Notes: generated by a model not told the origin, from the letters alone. Numbered from the stretch's first letter, positions 1 through 9,592 are shown. The stretch: 64,000 bases of DNA from Luteimonas marina (GCF_007859325.1 NZ_VOHK01000003.1:434001-498000), one strand, 5' to 3'. Program-made: numbers and translations.

Positions 1-1
1 C

Positions 2-1069
2 CTGTCCGACCACGTCGTGCCCAACCTGATCGGCCGCGACGCCGGTCGCATCGAGGACCTCTGGCAGTTCCTCTACCGCGGCGCCTACTGGCGGCGCGGC
101 CCGGTGACGATGAGCGCGATCGCCGCGGTCGACGTGGCGCTGTGGGACATCCTCGGCAAGATGGCCGGGCTGCCGGTCTACCAGCTGCTCGGCGGGCGTT
201 CGCGCGAAGGCGCGCTGGTGTACGGCCACGCCAACGGCCGCGACATCGCCGAGGCCAGCGACGCGGTTGGGGGGTTCATCGAACAGGGCTTCCTGGCCGT
301 GCGCGCGCAGTGTGGCGTGCCCGGCATCAAGAAGGCCTACGGCGTGTCCAACGCCAAGGGCTACGAGCCGGCCGAGAGCGAACTGCCGCTGGAGACGGTG
401 TGGAACACGCCGCGCTACCTCGAGGTGGTGCCGGCACTGTTCGAGCAACTGCGCGCCGACCACGGCAGCGACGTCGAACTGCTGCACGACGTGCACCACC
501 GGCTCACGCCGATCGAGGCGGCGCGGCTTGCGAAAAGCCTCGAGCCCTACCGCCTGTTCTGGCTGGAGGACGCCACCCCGGCCGAGAACCAGAAGTCGTT
601 CGAGCTGATCCGCCGGCACTCGGTCACCGCGCTGGCGGTGGGCGAGGTGTTCAACTCGATCTTGGATTGCAAGCACCTGATCGAGAATCAGCTGATCGAC
701 TACATCCGCACGACGATCGTGCACGGCGGCGGCATCACCCACGTGCGCCGGCTGGCCGATTTCGCCGCCCTGCACCAGGTGCGCACCGGCTTCCACGGCG
801 CCACCGACCTGTCGCCGGTGACGATGGGCGCGGCGCTGCATTTCGATACCTGGGTGCCGAACTTCGGCATCCAGGAGTACATGTTCCACACCGACGAAAC
901 CGACGCGGTGTTCCCGCATGACTACGTGCTGCGCGACGGGCGGCTGCATGTCGGTGATACGCCGGGCCACGGCGTCGACATCGACGAGGCCCTGGCGGCG
1001 AAGTATCCGTATTCGCCGAAGCAGCTGCCGATCGCGCGGCTGGAAGACGGCGCGATGTGGGACTGGTGA
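2..1069 (+). CDS. manD: D-mannonate dehydratase, ManD type (5' end outside window)
   Basis: Enolase-superfamily dehydratase that turns D-mannonate into 2-keto-3-deoxygluconate, the last uronate-specific step in glucuronate breakdown. The reading frame is open from the first bases, so the N-terminus lies upstream; about 355 residues are seen, against roughly 400 in the family. Visible family signatures are WRRGPVTM near the start, AQCGVPG, the metal ligand segments [19 protein letters not shown] and GEVFNS, then GGITHVRR and [18 protein letters not shown] in the barrel C-terminal part. It ends 11 bases before the next gene and belongs to one operon with two xylan hydrolases and fructuronate reductase, which supports mannonate as substrate. 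Some ManD-family members have low activity and other sugar acids as substrate, so specificity is inferred from context. Confidence 0.9.
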   Translation: MSDHVVPNLIGRDAGRIEDLWQFLYRGAYWRRGPVTMSAIAAVDVALWDILGKMAGLPVYQLLGGRSREGALVYGHANGRDIAEASDAVGGFIEQGFLAVRAQCGVPGIKKAYGVSNAKGYEPAESELPLETVWNTPRYLEVVPALFEQLRADHGSDVELLHDVHHRLTPIEAARLAKSLEPYRLFWLEDATPAENQKSFELIRRHSVTALAVGEVFNSILDCKHLIENQLIDYIRTTIVHGGGITHVRRLADFAALHQVRTGFHGATDLSPVTMGAALHFDTWVPNFGIQEYMFHTDETDAVFPHDYVLRDGRLHVGDTPGHGVDIDEALAAKYPYSPKQLPIARLEDGAMWDW

Positions 1070-1080
1070 TGGTGGTGGAA

Positions 1081-2877
1081 ATGAAGTCTCCGCGGACATT
1101 TCGACTGTCATTCCCGCGAAGGCGGGAACCCAGTGTCTTTGCTGTTGGCAGCGAGGGCACAGACGCTGGGTCCCCGCCTACGCGGGGACGACGGTGTTTC
1201 GTGCTGGCGCTGCTGCTGTCGGTACTGGCGCTGCCGGCCTCGGGTAACGAGAGCGCGTCACCACCGCCCGCCTACTTCGACTGGTTCGAATACACCGGCC
1301 GCGACGCCGCGTTCGAGGCACCGCTGCCCGAAGGCCACTTCCGCAACCCGATCCTCGCCGGATTCCACTCCGACCCGAGCATCGTCGCCGCGCGCGGCAA
1401 GTTCTACATGGTGCACTCGACGTTCACCTACTTCCCCGGCATCCCGGTGTTCGAGAGCGAGGACCTGGTGCATTGGACCCAGGTCGGCAACGCCATCCAC
1501 CGCCGCGGGCAGCTCGATTTCGACGGCCTGGGCGTTTCGCGCGGCGTGTTCGCGCCGGCGATCGAATACCGCGACGGCATCTTCTACGTGGTCAACACCG
1601 CGGTCGACAGCGGCGGAAATTTCATCGTCACCGCGACCGATCCGGCCGGCCCCTGGTCCGATCCGGTCTGGCTGCCGGGCATCGGCGGCATCGATCCATC
1701 GCTGTTCTTCGACGACGACGGCAGGGTCTACCTCCTCAACAACGACGAACCCGAAGTTCCGGTGCGCTACGACGGCCATCGTGCGATCTGGCTGCAGGAA
1801 ATCGACATCGCGAAGAGGCAGCCGTTCGGTCCGCGCAAGGTGCTGATCGACGGTGGCGTGAAGCCGGAAGAGAACCCGATCTGGATCGAAGGCCCGCACA
1901 TCTACAAGGTTGGCGACTGGTACGTGCTGTCCAATGCCGAGGGCGGCACCGGTCCGCAGCACTCGCAGGTGGTGCTGCGCAGCCGCGATGTCTGGGGCCC
2001 GTACGAGCCCTACGCGCACAACCCGATCCTGACCCAGCGCGACCTGCCGCCCGAGCGTGCGCTGCCGGTGACCAACGCCGGCCACGCCGACCTCGTGCAG
2101 GGCCCGGACGGCAGTTGGTGGGCGGTGTTCCTCGCCAGCCGCAACTACGACGTCCGCCACTACAACACCGGCCGCGAGACCTTCCTGCTGCCGCTGACCT
2201 GGCGCGACGGCTGGCCGACGATCCTGCCGCCGGGCGAGGAGATCCCGTACGTGCTGCCCGGCCCTGCCTTCATGAAGCAGGCGGCCGGGCAGGCGCCGCT
2301 GAGCGGCAACTTCACCTGGCGCGACGAGTTCGACGCGCGCGAGCTCGACAAGGTCTGGATGTTCGTGCGCGTGCCCAGGCACGACTGGTTCGATCTCGCC
2401 GCGCAACCGGGCAGGCTCGCGATCCATCCGCTGCGCGAACGCCTGGACACGCTGGGGAATCCGTCGTTCCTCGCGCGCCGCCAACAGCATCTCGCGTTCG
2501 CGGCCAGTACGGCGCTGGACCTGCCCGCGCCTGGCATCGCCGCCGGCCTGGCCGCGTTCCAGAGCGAGCGCTACTGGTACTTCCTCGGCGTGCGCCGCGC
2601 CGCGCGCGAGGGCGCCGAGGTGTTCCTCGAGAAGAAGGCCGGCGACGGCGCCTCGGAGATCGTCGCGCTGCGCGGCGCGGGCGAGGCCGGCGCGCTGCAG
2701 CTGAAGATCGAGGGCAACGAGGGCAGGTATTCGTTCGCCTTCGACGCCGGCGACGGCCAGGGCTGGCAGTGGCTGGCGAAAGACGTCGACGCCACCGTCC
2801 TGAGCACCGAGGTCGCCGGCGGCTTCGTCGGGGCCACGCTCGGGCCGCATGCGCGCGACGAGCGCGCGGCGCCATGA
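1081..2877 (+). CDS. Exported GH43 beta-xylosidase / arabinofuranosidase
   Basis: Family 43 glycoside hydrolase of about 598 residues acting on xylan side chains or xylo-oligosaccharides. The five-blade catalytic domain starts at FRNPILAGFHSDPSI (catalytic base Asp), continues with GGIDPSLFFDDDG (pKa-modulating Asp) and WIEGPHIYK (acid Glu), and is followed by a C-terminal beta-sandwich beginning at NFTWRDEFD, as in GH43 enzymes with an X19-like domain. A hydrophobic run CFVLALLLSVLALPASG looks like a signal-peptide core. The only good upstream starts are ATG 1081 or 1069; I chose 1081. Between this start and the hydrophobic core the frame reads through a palindromic repeat (1107-1192), giving an unusually long Arg-rich n-region. 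Xylosidase against arabinofuranosidase activity cannot be decided by eye. Confidence 0.85.
   Translation: MKSPRTFRLSFPRRREPSVFAVGSEGTDAGSPPTRGRRCFVLALLLSVLALPASGNESASPPPAYFDWFEYTGRDAAFEAPLPEGHFRNPILAGFHSDPSIVAARGKFYMVHSTFTYFPGIPVFESEDLVHWTQVGNAIHRRGQLDFDGLGVSRGVFAPAIEYRDGIFYVVNTAVDSGGNFIVTATDPAGPWSDPVWLPGIGGIDPSLFFDDDGRVYLLNNDEPEVPVRYDGHRAIWLQEIDIAKRQPFGPRKVLIDGGVKPEENPIWIEGPHIYKVGDWYVLSNAEGGTGPQHSQVVLRSRDVWGPYEPYAHNPILTQRDLPPERALPVTNAGHADLVQGPDGSWWAVFLASRNYDVRHYNTGRETFLLPLTWRDGWPTILPPGEEIPYVLPGPAFMKQAAGQAPLSGNFTWRDEFDARELDKVWMFVRVPRHDWFDLAAQPGRLAIHPLRERLDTLGNPSFLARRQQHLAFAASTALDLPAPGIAAGLAAFQSERYWYFLGVRRAAREGAEVFLEKKAGDGASEIVALRGAGEAGALQLKIEGNEGRYSFAFDAGDGQGWQWLAKDVDATVLSTEVAGGFVGATLGPHARDERAAP
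1107..1192. repeat. Palindromic repeat, type A (GTCATTCCCGCGAAGGCGGG)
   Basis: Two inverted arms, GTCATTCCCGCGAAGGCGGG on the left and CCCCGCCTACGCGGGGACGA on the right, each itself a hairpin, with about 40 bases between. The same design recurs at 8529, 21444, 27163, 44346, 52972, 55281 and 60347. This copy is translated as part of the GH43 N-terminus. Confidence 0.85.
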
Positions 2878-2884
2878 ATCATCG

Positions 2885-2899
2885 AGGGAGGAGAGGGAA
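2885..2899 (+). promoter_or_regulatory. Strong Shine-Dalgarno that fixes the GH3 start
   Basis: The purine run GGGAGGAGAGGGAAG sits directly before ATG 2901. It favours 2901 over an in-frame ATG at 2874 that overlaps the stop of the GH43 gene. Confidence 0.7.
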
Positions 2900-2900
2900 G

Positions 2901-5630
2901 ATGCCATCCACGACCGGAAACGATCCGCGCATGCCGTCGTGCCCGCAGCGGCGGGTTTCGCGCTCCCGCACGCTCGCGCGCTGGTGCGCGGCGGCATTGC
3001 TGGCGTCGCTGCCGGCGTGGCAGGCGCAGGCCGCCGATCCCGAGCGGCCGTGGCTGGACACTTCACGCAGTTTCGAGGAGCGCGCCGCTGCGCTGGTCTC
3101 GCAGATGACGCTGGAGGAGAAGGCCGCGCAGATGCAGAACGATTCGCCGGCGATCGAACGGCTCGGGCTGCCCGCCTACGACTGGTGGAACGAAGCGCTG
3201 CACGGCGTCGCGCGCGCGGGCGCGGCGACGGTGTTCCCGCAGGCAATCGGCATGGCGGCGACCTTCGACGTCCCGCTGATGGACGAGGTCTCGAAGACCA
3301 TCAGCGACGAGGCCCGCGCCAAGCACCACGAGTTCCTGCGCAAGGGCGAGCACGGGCGCTACCAGGGCCTGACGTTCTGGTCGCCGAACATCAACATCTT
3401 CCGCGATCCGCGCTGGGGACGCGGCCAGGAGACCTACGGCGAGGATCCCCATCTCACCGCGCGCCTGGGCGTGTCGTTCGTGAAGGGCCTGCAGGGCGAT
3501 GATCCCAAGTACCGCAAGCTCGACGCCACCGCCAAGCACTACGCCGTGCACAGCGGCCCGGAAGCCGACCGCCACACCTTCGACGCGCACCCGTCGAAGC
3601 GCGACCTCTACGACACCTACCTCCCGGCGTTCGAGGCGTTGGTGAAGGACGCCGACGTCGCCGCGGTCATGGGCGCCTACAACCGCGTCTACGGCGAATC
3701 GGCCAGCGCCAGCACCTTCCTCACCGGGAAGATCCTGCGAGGCGCCTGGGGTTACCAGGGCTACGTGCTGTCCGACTGCTGGGCGGTCGTGGACATCTGG
3801 GAGAACCACAAGATCGTCGCGACGCCGGAAGAGGCCGCCGCGCTGGCGGTGAAGAACGGCACCGAGCTCGACTGCGGCGAGACCTACGCCCCGTCGATCC
3901 CGGTCGCGGTGCGCAAGGGCCTGCTCGGCGAGGCCGAGGTCGATGCCGCGTTGACGAAGCTGATGACCGCGCGCATGCGCCTGGGCATGTTCGATCCGCC
4001 GGAGCAGGTGCGCTGGGCGCAGATCCCGTATTCGGTCAACCAGGCGCCGGCGCACGACGCGCTGGCGCGCAAGGTGGCGCAGGAATCGATCGTGCTGCTG
4101 AAGAACGACGGCGTGCTGCCGCTGTCGAAGGAGATCAAGCGCCTCGCCGTGATCGGACCGACCGCGGACGACACCATGTCGCTGCTCGGCAACTACTACG
4201 GCACGCCGGCCGACCCGGTGACCGTGCTGCGCGGCCTCCGCGAGGCGCTGCCGGACACCGAGGTGGTGTACGCGCGCGGCGCGGACCTGGTCGAAGGCCG
4301 AGACGATCCGGCAGCGACGCCGCTGGTCGAGCCGCAATACCTGCGCCCGCAGGCTGGTTCGGGTGAACGCGGCCTGCGCGGCGAATACTTCCGCAACAAG
4401 GAGCTGTCCGGAGAGCCTGTGCTGGTGCGCGTCGACGCGCAGATCGGCTTCCGCTGGGACCGCGGCTCGCCGACCGACAACCTGCTGGCGCGCGGCGAGG
4501 CCGGTCCGGACAACGCCGTGCCCAACGACGGCTTCAGCATCCGCTGGATCGGCCAGCTGCTGCCGCCGGCCAGCGGCAGGTACCGGCTCGAGGCCGGCGC
4601 CAACGACGGCTTCCGCCTGTACCTCGACGGCAAGCTGCTGCTCGACCGCTGGGAGAACGCCGAGCGCCTGCGCGCGGACAGCGTCGAGCTCGAGCTCGAG
4701 GGCGGCCGCGCCTACGACCTCCGGCTCGAGTACTACGAGAACGACCGCGACGCCAGCGTGCGCCTGGCCTGGGACCTGCCGGGCGCGAAGCCGACGTTCG
4801 ACGAAGCGCTGGACCTCGCGCGCAGCGCCGATGCCGTGGTCTTCGTCGGCGGCCTGACCGGCGATGTCGAAGGCGAGGAGATGACGGTCAATTTCCCGGG
4901 CTTTTCCGGCGGCGACCGCACCGACATCCGCCTGCCGGACACGCAGCGCAAGCTGCTCGAAGCGCTGCACGCGACCGGCAAGCCGGTGGTGCTGGTACTG
5001 ACCACCGGCTCCGCGCTCGGCGTCGACTGGGCCAAGCAGCACCTGCCGGCGATCCTGGTGGCCTGGTATCCGGGCCAGCGCGGCGGCAACGCGGTGGCCG
5101 ACGTGCTGTTCGGCGACGTCAGTCCCGCCGGACGCCTGCCGGTGACGTTCTACAAGGCCGAGGAGACGCTGCCGGCGTTCGACGACTACGCCATGGCCGG
5201 GCGCACCTACCGCTATTTCGAGGGCGAGCCACTGTATCCCTTCGGCCACGGCCTGTCCTACACCCGCTTCGAGCATGCCGGCCTGAAGCTCGATCGCGAT
5301 GTCGTCGCCGCGGACGGGCAGGTGAGGGCGACGCTGACGGTGCGCAACAGCGGCGAACGCGCGGGCGACGAAGTGGTGCAGGCCTACCTGCGTCCGCTGG
5401 CGCCGGTACCCGGTCGCGCGCTGAAGGAACTGCGCGCCTTCGAGCGCATCCATCTCGCGCCCGGAGAATCGCGCGAACTCTCGTTCGTGTTCACGCCCGA
5501 ACGCGACCTGCGCCGCTACGACGAGGCCGCGCAGGCCTACGTGGTCGATCCGGGCGGGTACGCGGTGGACGTCGGTGCGTCCAGCGCCGACATCCGCGCC
5601 AGCGCAAGCTTCGAGGTGCGTGCACCGTGA
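2901..5630 (+). CDS. Exported GH3 beta-xylosidase with inserted PA14 domain
   Basis: Family 3 glycosidase of 909 residues that releases xylose (or glucose) from the non-reducing end of oligosaccharides. After a signal peptide (Arg-rich n-region, core ARWCAAALLASLPAWQAQA) comes the (beta/alpha)8 domain with the nucleophile segment GYVLSDCWAVVDIW, then the alpha/beta sandwich, which is split by a PA14-type carbohydrate-binding domain (from GLRGEYFRNKELSG to VRLAWDLPG, roughly residues 490-630), and a C-terminal fibronectin-III-like domain from YPFGHGLSYTRFEHAG. This layout is typical of xylan-linked GH3 enzymes of Xanthomonas and Bacteroidetes. It follows the GH43 gene by 23 bases and precedes fructuronate reductase by 34, so it is part of the same operon; xylosidase activity is inferred from that setting. 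Confidence 0.9.
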   Translation: MPSTTGNDPRMPSCPQRRVSRSRTLARWCAAALLASLPAWQAQAADPERPWLDTSRSFEERAAALVSQMTLEEKAAQMQNDSPAIERLGLPAYDWWNEALHGVARAGAATVFPQAIGMAATFDVPLMDEVSKTISDEARAKHHEFLRKGEHGRYQGLTFWSPNINIFRDPRWGRGQETYGEDPHLTARLGVSFVKGLQGDDPKYRKLDATAKHYAVHSGPEADRHTFDAHPSKRDLYDTYLPAFEALVKDADVAAVMGAYNRVYGESASASTFLTGKILRGAWGYQGYVLSDCWAVVDIWENHKIVATPEEAAALAVKNGTELDCGETYAPSIPVAVRKGLLGEAEVDAALTKLMTARMRLGMFDPPEQVRWAQIPYSVNQAPAHDALARKVAQESIVLLKNDGVLPLSKEIKRLAVIGPTADDTMSLLGNYYGTPADPVTVLRGLREALPDTEVVYARGADLVEGRDDPAATPLVEPQYLRPQAGSGERGLRGEYFRNKELSGEPVLVRVDAQIGFRWDRGSPTDNLLARGEAGPDNAVPNDGFSIRWIGQLLPPASGRYRLEAGANDGFRLYLDGKLLLDRWENAERLRADSVELELEGGRAYDLRLEYYENDRDASVRLAWDLPGAKPTFDEALDLARSADAVVFVGGLTGDVEGEEMTVNFPGFSGGDRTDIRLPDTQRKLLEALHATGKPVVLVLTTGSALGVDWAKQHLPAILVAWYPGQRGGNAVADVLFGDVSPAGRLPVTFYKAEETLPAFDDYAMAGRTYRYFEGEPLYPFGHGLSYTRFEHAGLKLDRDVVAADGQVRATLTVRNSGERAGDEVVQAYLRPLAPVPGRALKELRAFERIHLAPGESRELSFVFTPERDLRRYDEAAQAYVVDPGGYAVDVGASSADIRASASFEVRAP

Positions 5631-5664
5631 CCGGCACGGGCGCCCGATACGCCGCGCGGCGACC

Positions 5665-7161
5665 ATGACGGCGCCGGTCGACACCGCGCCGCGCCTGTCG
5701 GACGGCACGCTTGCGGGCCTGCCGGCCGACGTGCGGCGACCGTCCTACGATCGCGCCGCGACCCGCATCGGCATCGTCCACTTCGGACCGGGCGCGTTCC
5801 ACCGCGCGCACCAGGCGGTGTACCTCGACGGCCTGCTGGGCGACGAACCCGACTGGGCGATCAGCGCAGTCTCGCTGCACAGCCCCGGCGTGCGCGACGC
5901 GCTGCAGCCGCAGGATGGCCTGTACACGCTGGCCCTGATCGGCGAGCGCACGCAACTGCGCGTGATCGGATCGATCCGCGAGGTGCTGTGCGCGCCGCAG
6001 CAGCGCAAGGCGGTGCTGGCGCGGCTGGTCGATCCGCAGGTGCGGCTGGTGACGCTGACCATCACCGAGAAGGGCTACTGCCTCTCGGCCGACGGCGTGG
6101 ACGCGGCGCATCCGGACATCGCCCGCGATCTCGTCTCGCCGGAGCAGCCGGTCAGCGCCATCGGCTGGCTGGTCGCCGGCCTGCGCGAGCGCCGTGCCCT
6201 CGGGCTGGCGCCGTACACCGTGCTCAGCTGCGACAACCTCGCCGACAACGGCGGCCGCCTGCGCCGCGCGGTGCTGGACCATGCGCGCCGCATCGACGCG
6301 GGACTGGCGGCGTGGATCGAGGCCGAAGTCGCCTTCCCGCGATCGATGGTGGACAGTATCACCCCCGCCAGCGACGAGGCCTTGCGCGCGCGCGTGGCGC
6401 TCGGCCTCGGCGTCGACGATGCCTGGCCGGTGCAGCGCGAGCCGTACACGCAATGGGTGGTCGAGGACGATTTTCGCAGCGGCCGGCCCGCGTTCGAGCG
6501 CGTGGGCGTGGTCATGAGCGGCGACATCGCCGGCTACGACCGCGCCAAGCTGCGCCTGCTCAATGCGCCGCACTCGACCCTGGCCTACCTCGGCTCGCTG
6601 ATGCAGCTGGAAACCGTCGCCGACGCCATGCGCGAGCCGGTGCTGGCCGGTTTCGTCGAACGGCTGATGCGCGAGGACATCGCGCCGAACGTCGGCGCGC
6701 CCGCCGGCTTCGATGCCGACGCCTATGTCGATGCGATCCTCGAACGCTTCCGCAATCCCGCGATCCGCCACCTGCTGGCGCAGATCGCCTGGGACGGCTC
6801 GCAGAAGCTGCCGGTGCGCCTGCTCGGCACCATCGCCGACGCGTTGGCGACGGGATGGCCGATCGACCGCCTGTGCCTGCCGGTGGCAGGCTGGCTGCGT
6901 TTCGTGGTCCGCCAGGCGAAAGCAGGCGTGGCGCTGGTCGATCCACTGGACGCCGCGCTGTCGGACATCGGCCGTACCGCGACCGGCGAGCCGGCGCACG
7001 ATGTCGCCGCATTCCTGGGTCTCGATGCGGTGTTCGCGCCGCTGTCGGGCGATGCGCGCTTTACCGCCGCGCTATGCGATGCGTACGCGGCGCTGGGCGA
7101 CGCGGATCCGGCGGCGGTGGCGCGCGCACTCGCCGCCGCCGGACAGGACGCTCAGCGTTGA
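5665..7161 (+). CDS. uxuB: Fructuronate reductase (mannitol dehydrogenase family)
   Basis: NAD-dependent long-chain polyol dehydrogenase of 498 residues expected to reduce D-fructuronate to D-mannonate. The Rossmann part begins IGIVHFGPGAFHRAHQAVY; the family landmarks TITEKGYC, LSCDNLADNGGRLRRAV, FPRSMVDSITPA and QWVVEDDF follow, and the catalytic helix reads YDRAKLRLLNAPHSTLAYLG with the active-site Lys, Asn and His. It supplies the substrate of ManD at the window start and uses the product of the uronate isomerase at 25675, so the whole fructuronate branch is present here. Mannitol or tagaturonate reductase activity is possible in this family, but the neighbours favour fructuronate. Its last ten bases overlap the convergent lactonase gene. 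Confidence 0.88.
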   Translation: MTAPVDTAPRLSDGTLAGLPADVRRPSYDRAATRIGIVHFGPGAFHRAHQAVYLDGLLGDEPDWAISAVSLHSPGVRDALQPQDGLYTLALIGERTQLRVIGSIREVLCAPQQRKAVLARLVDPQVRLVTLTITEKGYCLSADGVDAAHPDIARDLVSPEQPVSAIGWLVAGLRERRALGLAPYTVLSCDNLADNGGRLRRAVLDHARRIDAGLAAWIEAEVAFPRSMVDSITPASDEALRARVALGLGVDDAWPVQREPYTQWVVEDDFRSGRPAFERVGVVMSGDIAGYDRAKLRLLNAPHSTLAYLGSLMQLETVADAMREPVLAGFVERLMREDIAPNVGAPAGFDADAYVDAILERFRNPAIRHLLAQIAWDGSQKLPVRLLGTIADALATGWPIDRLCLPVAGWLRFVVRQAKAGVALVDPLDAALSDIGRTATGEPAHDVAAFLGLDAVFAPLSGDARFTAALCDAYAALGDADPAAVARALAAAGQDAQR

Positions 7162-8231
7162 AAGCCGAGCCCGGCCACCTTCAGCGGCACCCGCGCCAGG
7201 AACTTGTGCGAGGTCATGTACAGCGTGCGTCCATCGTCGCCGAAGGCGGTATTGGCGATCGCGCTGCCGGTCTCGATGCGCCCCAGGCGCTTGCCGTTCG
7301 CGTCCATCACCAGCACGCCGCCGGGAGCGGTCGCGAACAGCAGGCCGTCGGTGGAGACCGCGAGGCCGTCGGGCAGGCCGTGCACGCCGTCGCCCATCAG
7401 GTCCGAGGCATCGGCAAGCACGCGGCTGTCGCTCGCGTTGCCGGCGTCGTCGAGCGTGTACGCCATCCACACCGGGCGCTCGGGATCGGAGTTGGCGACG
7501 TACAGCGTGCGCTCGTCGGGCGAGAGCGCGATGCCGTTGGGGAAGCTCAGCTGGCCGTCGACCAGATGCACGCTGCCGTCGGCGTCGATGCGGTAGACGC
7601 CGTTGGCGGCCTGCTCCTTCACCGGCGAGTCGTTCATGTCCTTCAGCCCGTAGGGCGGGTCGGTGAAGAACACCGCACCGTCGCTGCGCGCAATGACGTC
7701 GTTGGGGCTGTTGAGGCGCTTGCCCTCGAAATGCGTCGCCAGCGTGGTCTTCTCCTTCGTCGCCGGATCGAAGCGGGCGACCAGGCGCGAGCCGGAGTCG
7801 GCCAGCAGCACGGTGCCCGTCGCCTCGGCGGACAATCCGTTGGCGCCGGCTTCGCGCAGCGTGTCCAGCTCCGGGCCGGTGTAGCCGGACGGTTCCAGGA
7901 ACACCGACAAACCCTCGGCCTGCGACCAGCGGTACATCCGGTTTTCCGGAACGTCGGTGAACAGCAGGTATTGGCCGTCGTTCACCCAGGTCGGGCCTTC
8001 GGACCAGGTGAACTCGTCGCCGGTGAGCTTCTCGACCTGCGCTTCCAGCGCGATGACGTCCTCGAACGAGGAGTCGAATACGGTGAGCTGGCCCACCGTT
8101 TCGACGCCATCCGCCTGCGCGGAGTCGGCAACGGACGTGTCGGCCGCCTGCGTGTTGTCGGGGGACGGCGTGCAGGCGGCGAGTGCCGCCGCGATGGCGG
8201 TGGCGAGAAGCGAAGCAGGGTGGATGCGCAT
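7152..8231 (-). CDS. SMP-30/gluconolactonase-type lipoprotein, probable xylonolactonase
   Basis: Six-bladed beta-propeller lactonase of 359 residues. The start MRIHPASLLATAIAAALAAC carries a lipobox (LAAC), so the protein should be a lipoprotein in the periplasm. Metal-binding landmarks of the SMP-30 family are visible: WSEGPTW (Glu ligand), LNSPNDVIAR (Asn ligand), NGIALSPDERTLYVANSD and PDGLAVSTDG (Asp ligand). AGGACA five bases before the ATG supports the start. The gene faces the dehydratase and dehydrogenase genes for pentonate breakdown, so opening of xylono-lactone to xylonate is the likeliest role; gluconolactone is an alternative. A xyl-box-like palindrome lies about 160 bases upstream at 8390. 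Confidence 0.8.
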   Translation of the reverse strand: MRIHPASLLATAIAAALAACTPSPDNTQAADTSVADSAQADGVETVGQLTVFDSSFEDVIALEAQVEKLTGDEFTWSEGPTWVNDGQYLLFTDVPENRMYRWSQAEGLSVFLEPSGYTGPELDTLREAGANGLSAEATGTVLLADSGSRLVARFDPATKEKTTLATHFEGKRLNSPNDVIARSDGAVFFTDPPYGLKDMNDSPVKEQAANGVYRIDADGSVHLVDGQLSFPNGIALSPDERTLYVANSDPERPVWMAYTLDDAGNASDSRVLADASDLMGDGVHGLPDGLAVSTDGLLFATAPGGVLVMDANGKRLGRIETGSAIANTAFGDDGRTLYMTSHKFLARVPLKVAGLGFQR

Positions 8232-8389
8232 CGGCGTGTCCTGTCTGGAAGTGGCGGTACGGGCGGCGCGGGAACTTGCCCGGTGCGTGCCTCCCGGGAG
8301 GCGTTGGCGTTCGTCGGTACGTGCGGTCGACGGTCGCGCGTGATGCCCGCTGCATTGCGGCAGGGCGAGCGCATGCGTCCGCGTCCGGA

Positions 8390-8403
8390 TGATAGCGCTA
8401 ACG
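8390..8403. promoter_or_regulatory. xyl-box-like operator (TGATAGCGCTAACG)
   Basis: TGATAGCGCTAACG shares the AGCGCT core and flanks with the operators at 31623 and 31789 and with the xyl-box TGGTAGCGCTAACA reported for Xanthomonas xylan genes (recalled from the literature). It lies between the lactonase (minus) and the FAH-type dehydratase (plus), so it could control either or both. LacI-family repressors bind sites of this form; none is encoded in the window. Confidence 0.6.
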
Positions 8404-8528
8404 GGCTACGGACCGTGCGAGCCGTCCGGTTGCATCGGCAACCTTGCCGGAATGCCTTTCGATGCCACGCGTGTCCGGGCGCCTGCCCACATTCCTCGTG
8501 CAGGAGTGAGCGCGGCTCCAACAAGGAC

Positions 8529-8626
8529 GTCATCCCGGCGAAAGCCGGGATCCATCTTGATCTTCGCCTTGCGCGGGAAGATCGGACGCCCACTGAAAAA
8601 TGGATCCCGGCGTTCGCCGGGATGAC
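8529..8626. repeat. Palindromic repeat, type A
   Basis: Arms GTCATCCCGGCGAAAGCCGG and CCGGCGTTCGCCGGGATGAC face each other across about 58 bases. Together with the operator at 8390 it is the only recognisable content of the 540-base gap between the lactonase and the next gene. Confidence 0.85.
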
Positions 8627-8773
8627 GCGTGACCCAGCGATCTCAAATTGGCGCGAAGGCATGTGCGACGCGCATGCGGACACGTGGCGACTGCGTCCGT
8701 TCTCCTTCATCGACAAGTCGCGGCGATGCTTTCCCGCAGCTTCCATCCCGACCCCCGCCATGGATCCCGTGAC

Positions 8774-9592
8774 ATGCCCACCACGCTGACCCGCCACGCC
8801 ACCGCCGACGGCCCCCGCTGGGCGCTCGACGACCGCTACCTGCCGGTGGACTTCACCCTGTCGCAATGGCTGGCGCTTCCCGGCCTTGACGCGCAGCGGC
8901 GGCTTGCATCGCTGCCGCGCGGCGATGTCGCCGATGCGCCGCTGTTGGCGCCGGTCGAGGACGCGCAGGAGGTCTGGGCCAGCGGCGTGACCTACCTCAG
9001 CAGTCGCATGGCGCGCGAGGCCGAGTCGCAGAGCGCGGACGTGTACCAGAAGGTCTACGGCGCCGAGCGTCCGGAACTGTTCTTCAAGGCCAACGGCTGG
9101 CGCGTGCGCGGCCACGGCGCGCCGATCCGCGTGCGCGACGACAGCCACTGGAACGTGCCCGAACCGGAACTGGTGCTGGTGCTCGACGCCGGCGGCGGGA
9201 TCGTCGGCTACACCACCGGCAACGACGTGTCCTCGCGCAGCATCGAGGGCGAGAACCCGCTGTACCTGCCGCAGGCCAAAGTCTACGAGGGCGCCTGCGC
9301 CATCGGCCCCGGCATCCGCCTGTGCGCGGCCGAACGGATGCGCGACCTGCCGATCTCGCTGGAGATCGTGCGCGGTGGCGCATCCGTGTTCTCGGGCGCG
9401 ACGCGCACCTCGCAGATCAAGCGCAACCTTGAGGAACTGGCCGGCTGGCTGCTGCGCGAGCTGCCGCAGCCGCACGGCGCCTTCCTGTTCACCGGCACCG
9501 GCGTCGTGCCGGGCGAGGATTTCACCCTGCGCGGCGGCGACGTCGTGCGCATCGACATCGATGGCCTGGTCCTGGAGAACCCCGTGCAATGA
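8774..9592 (+). CDS. FAH-family dehydratase, probable 2-keto-3-deoxypentonate dehydratase
   Basis: Fumarylacetoacetate-hydrolase-fold protein of 272 residues. FAH-fold enzymes that sit beside a pentonate dehydratase and a 2,5-dioxovalerate dehydrogenase remove water from 2-keto-3-deoxy-xylonate or -arabinonate to give 2,5-dioxopentanoate. Visible features are PELFFKANGWRVRGHGAPI, the acidic metal site EPELVLVLDAGGGIVGYTTG, DVSSRSIEGENPLYLPQAK and the closing FTGTGVVPGEDFTLRGGD. ATG 8774 starts the conserved part; longer frames upstream have no family similarity. The stop overlaps the ATG of the dehydrogenase by four bases (ATGA), so the two are translationally coupled. Other FAH-fold hydrolases exist, but this context is strong. 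Confidence 0.82.
   Translation: MPTTLTRHATADGPRWALDDRYLPVDFTLSQWLALPGLDAQRRLASLPRGDVADAPLLAPVEDAQEVWASGVTYLSSRMAREAESQSADVYQKVYGAERPELFFKANGWRVRGHGAPIRVRDDSHWNVPEPELVLVLDAGGGIVGYTTGNDVSSRSIEGENPLYLPQAKVYEGACAIGPGIRLCAAERMRDLPISLEIVRGGASVFSGATRTSQIKRNLEELAGWLLRELPQPHGAFLFTGTGVVPGEDFTLRGGDVVRIDIDGLVLENPVQ

Noticed and set aside
3063..5708. Long minus-strand frame opposite the GH3 gene
   Set aside because: No recognisable domain, no ribosome-binding site, and the plus strand holds a complete GH3 with catalytic motifs.
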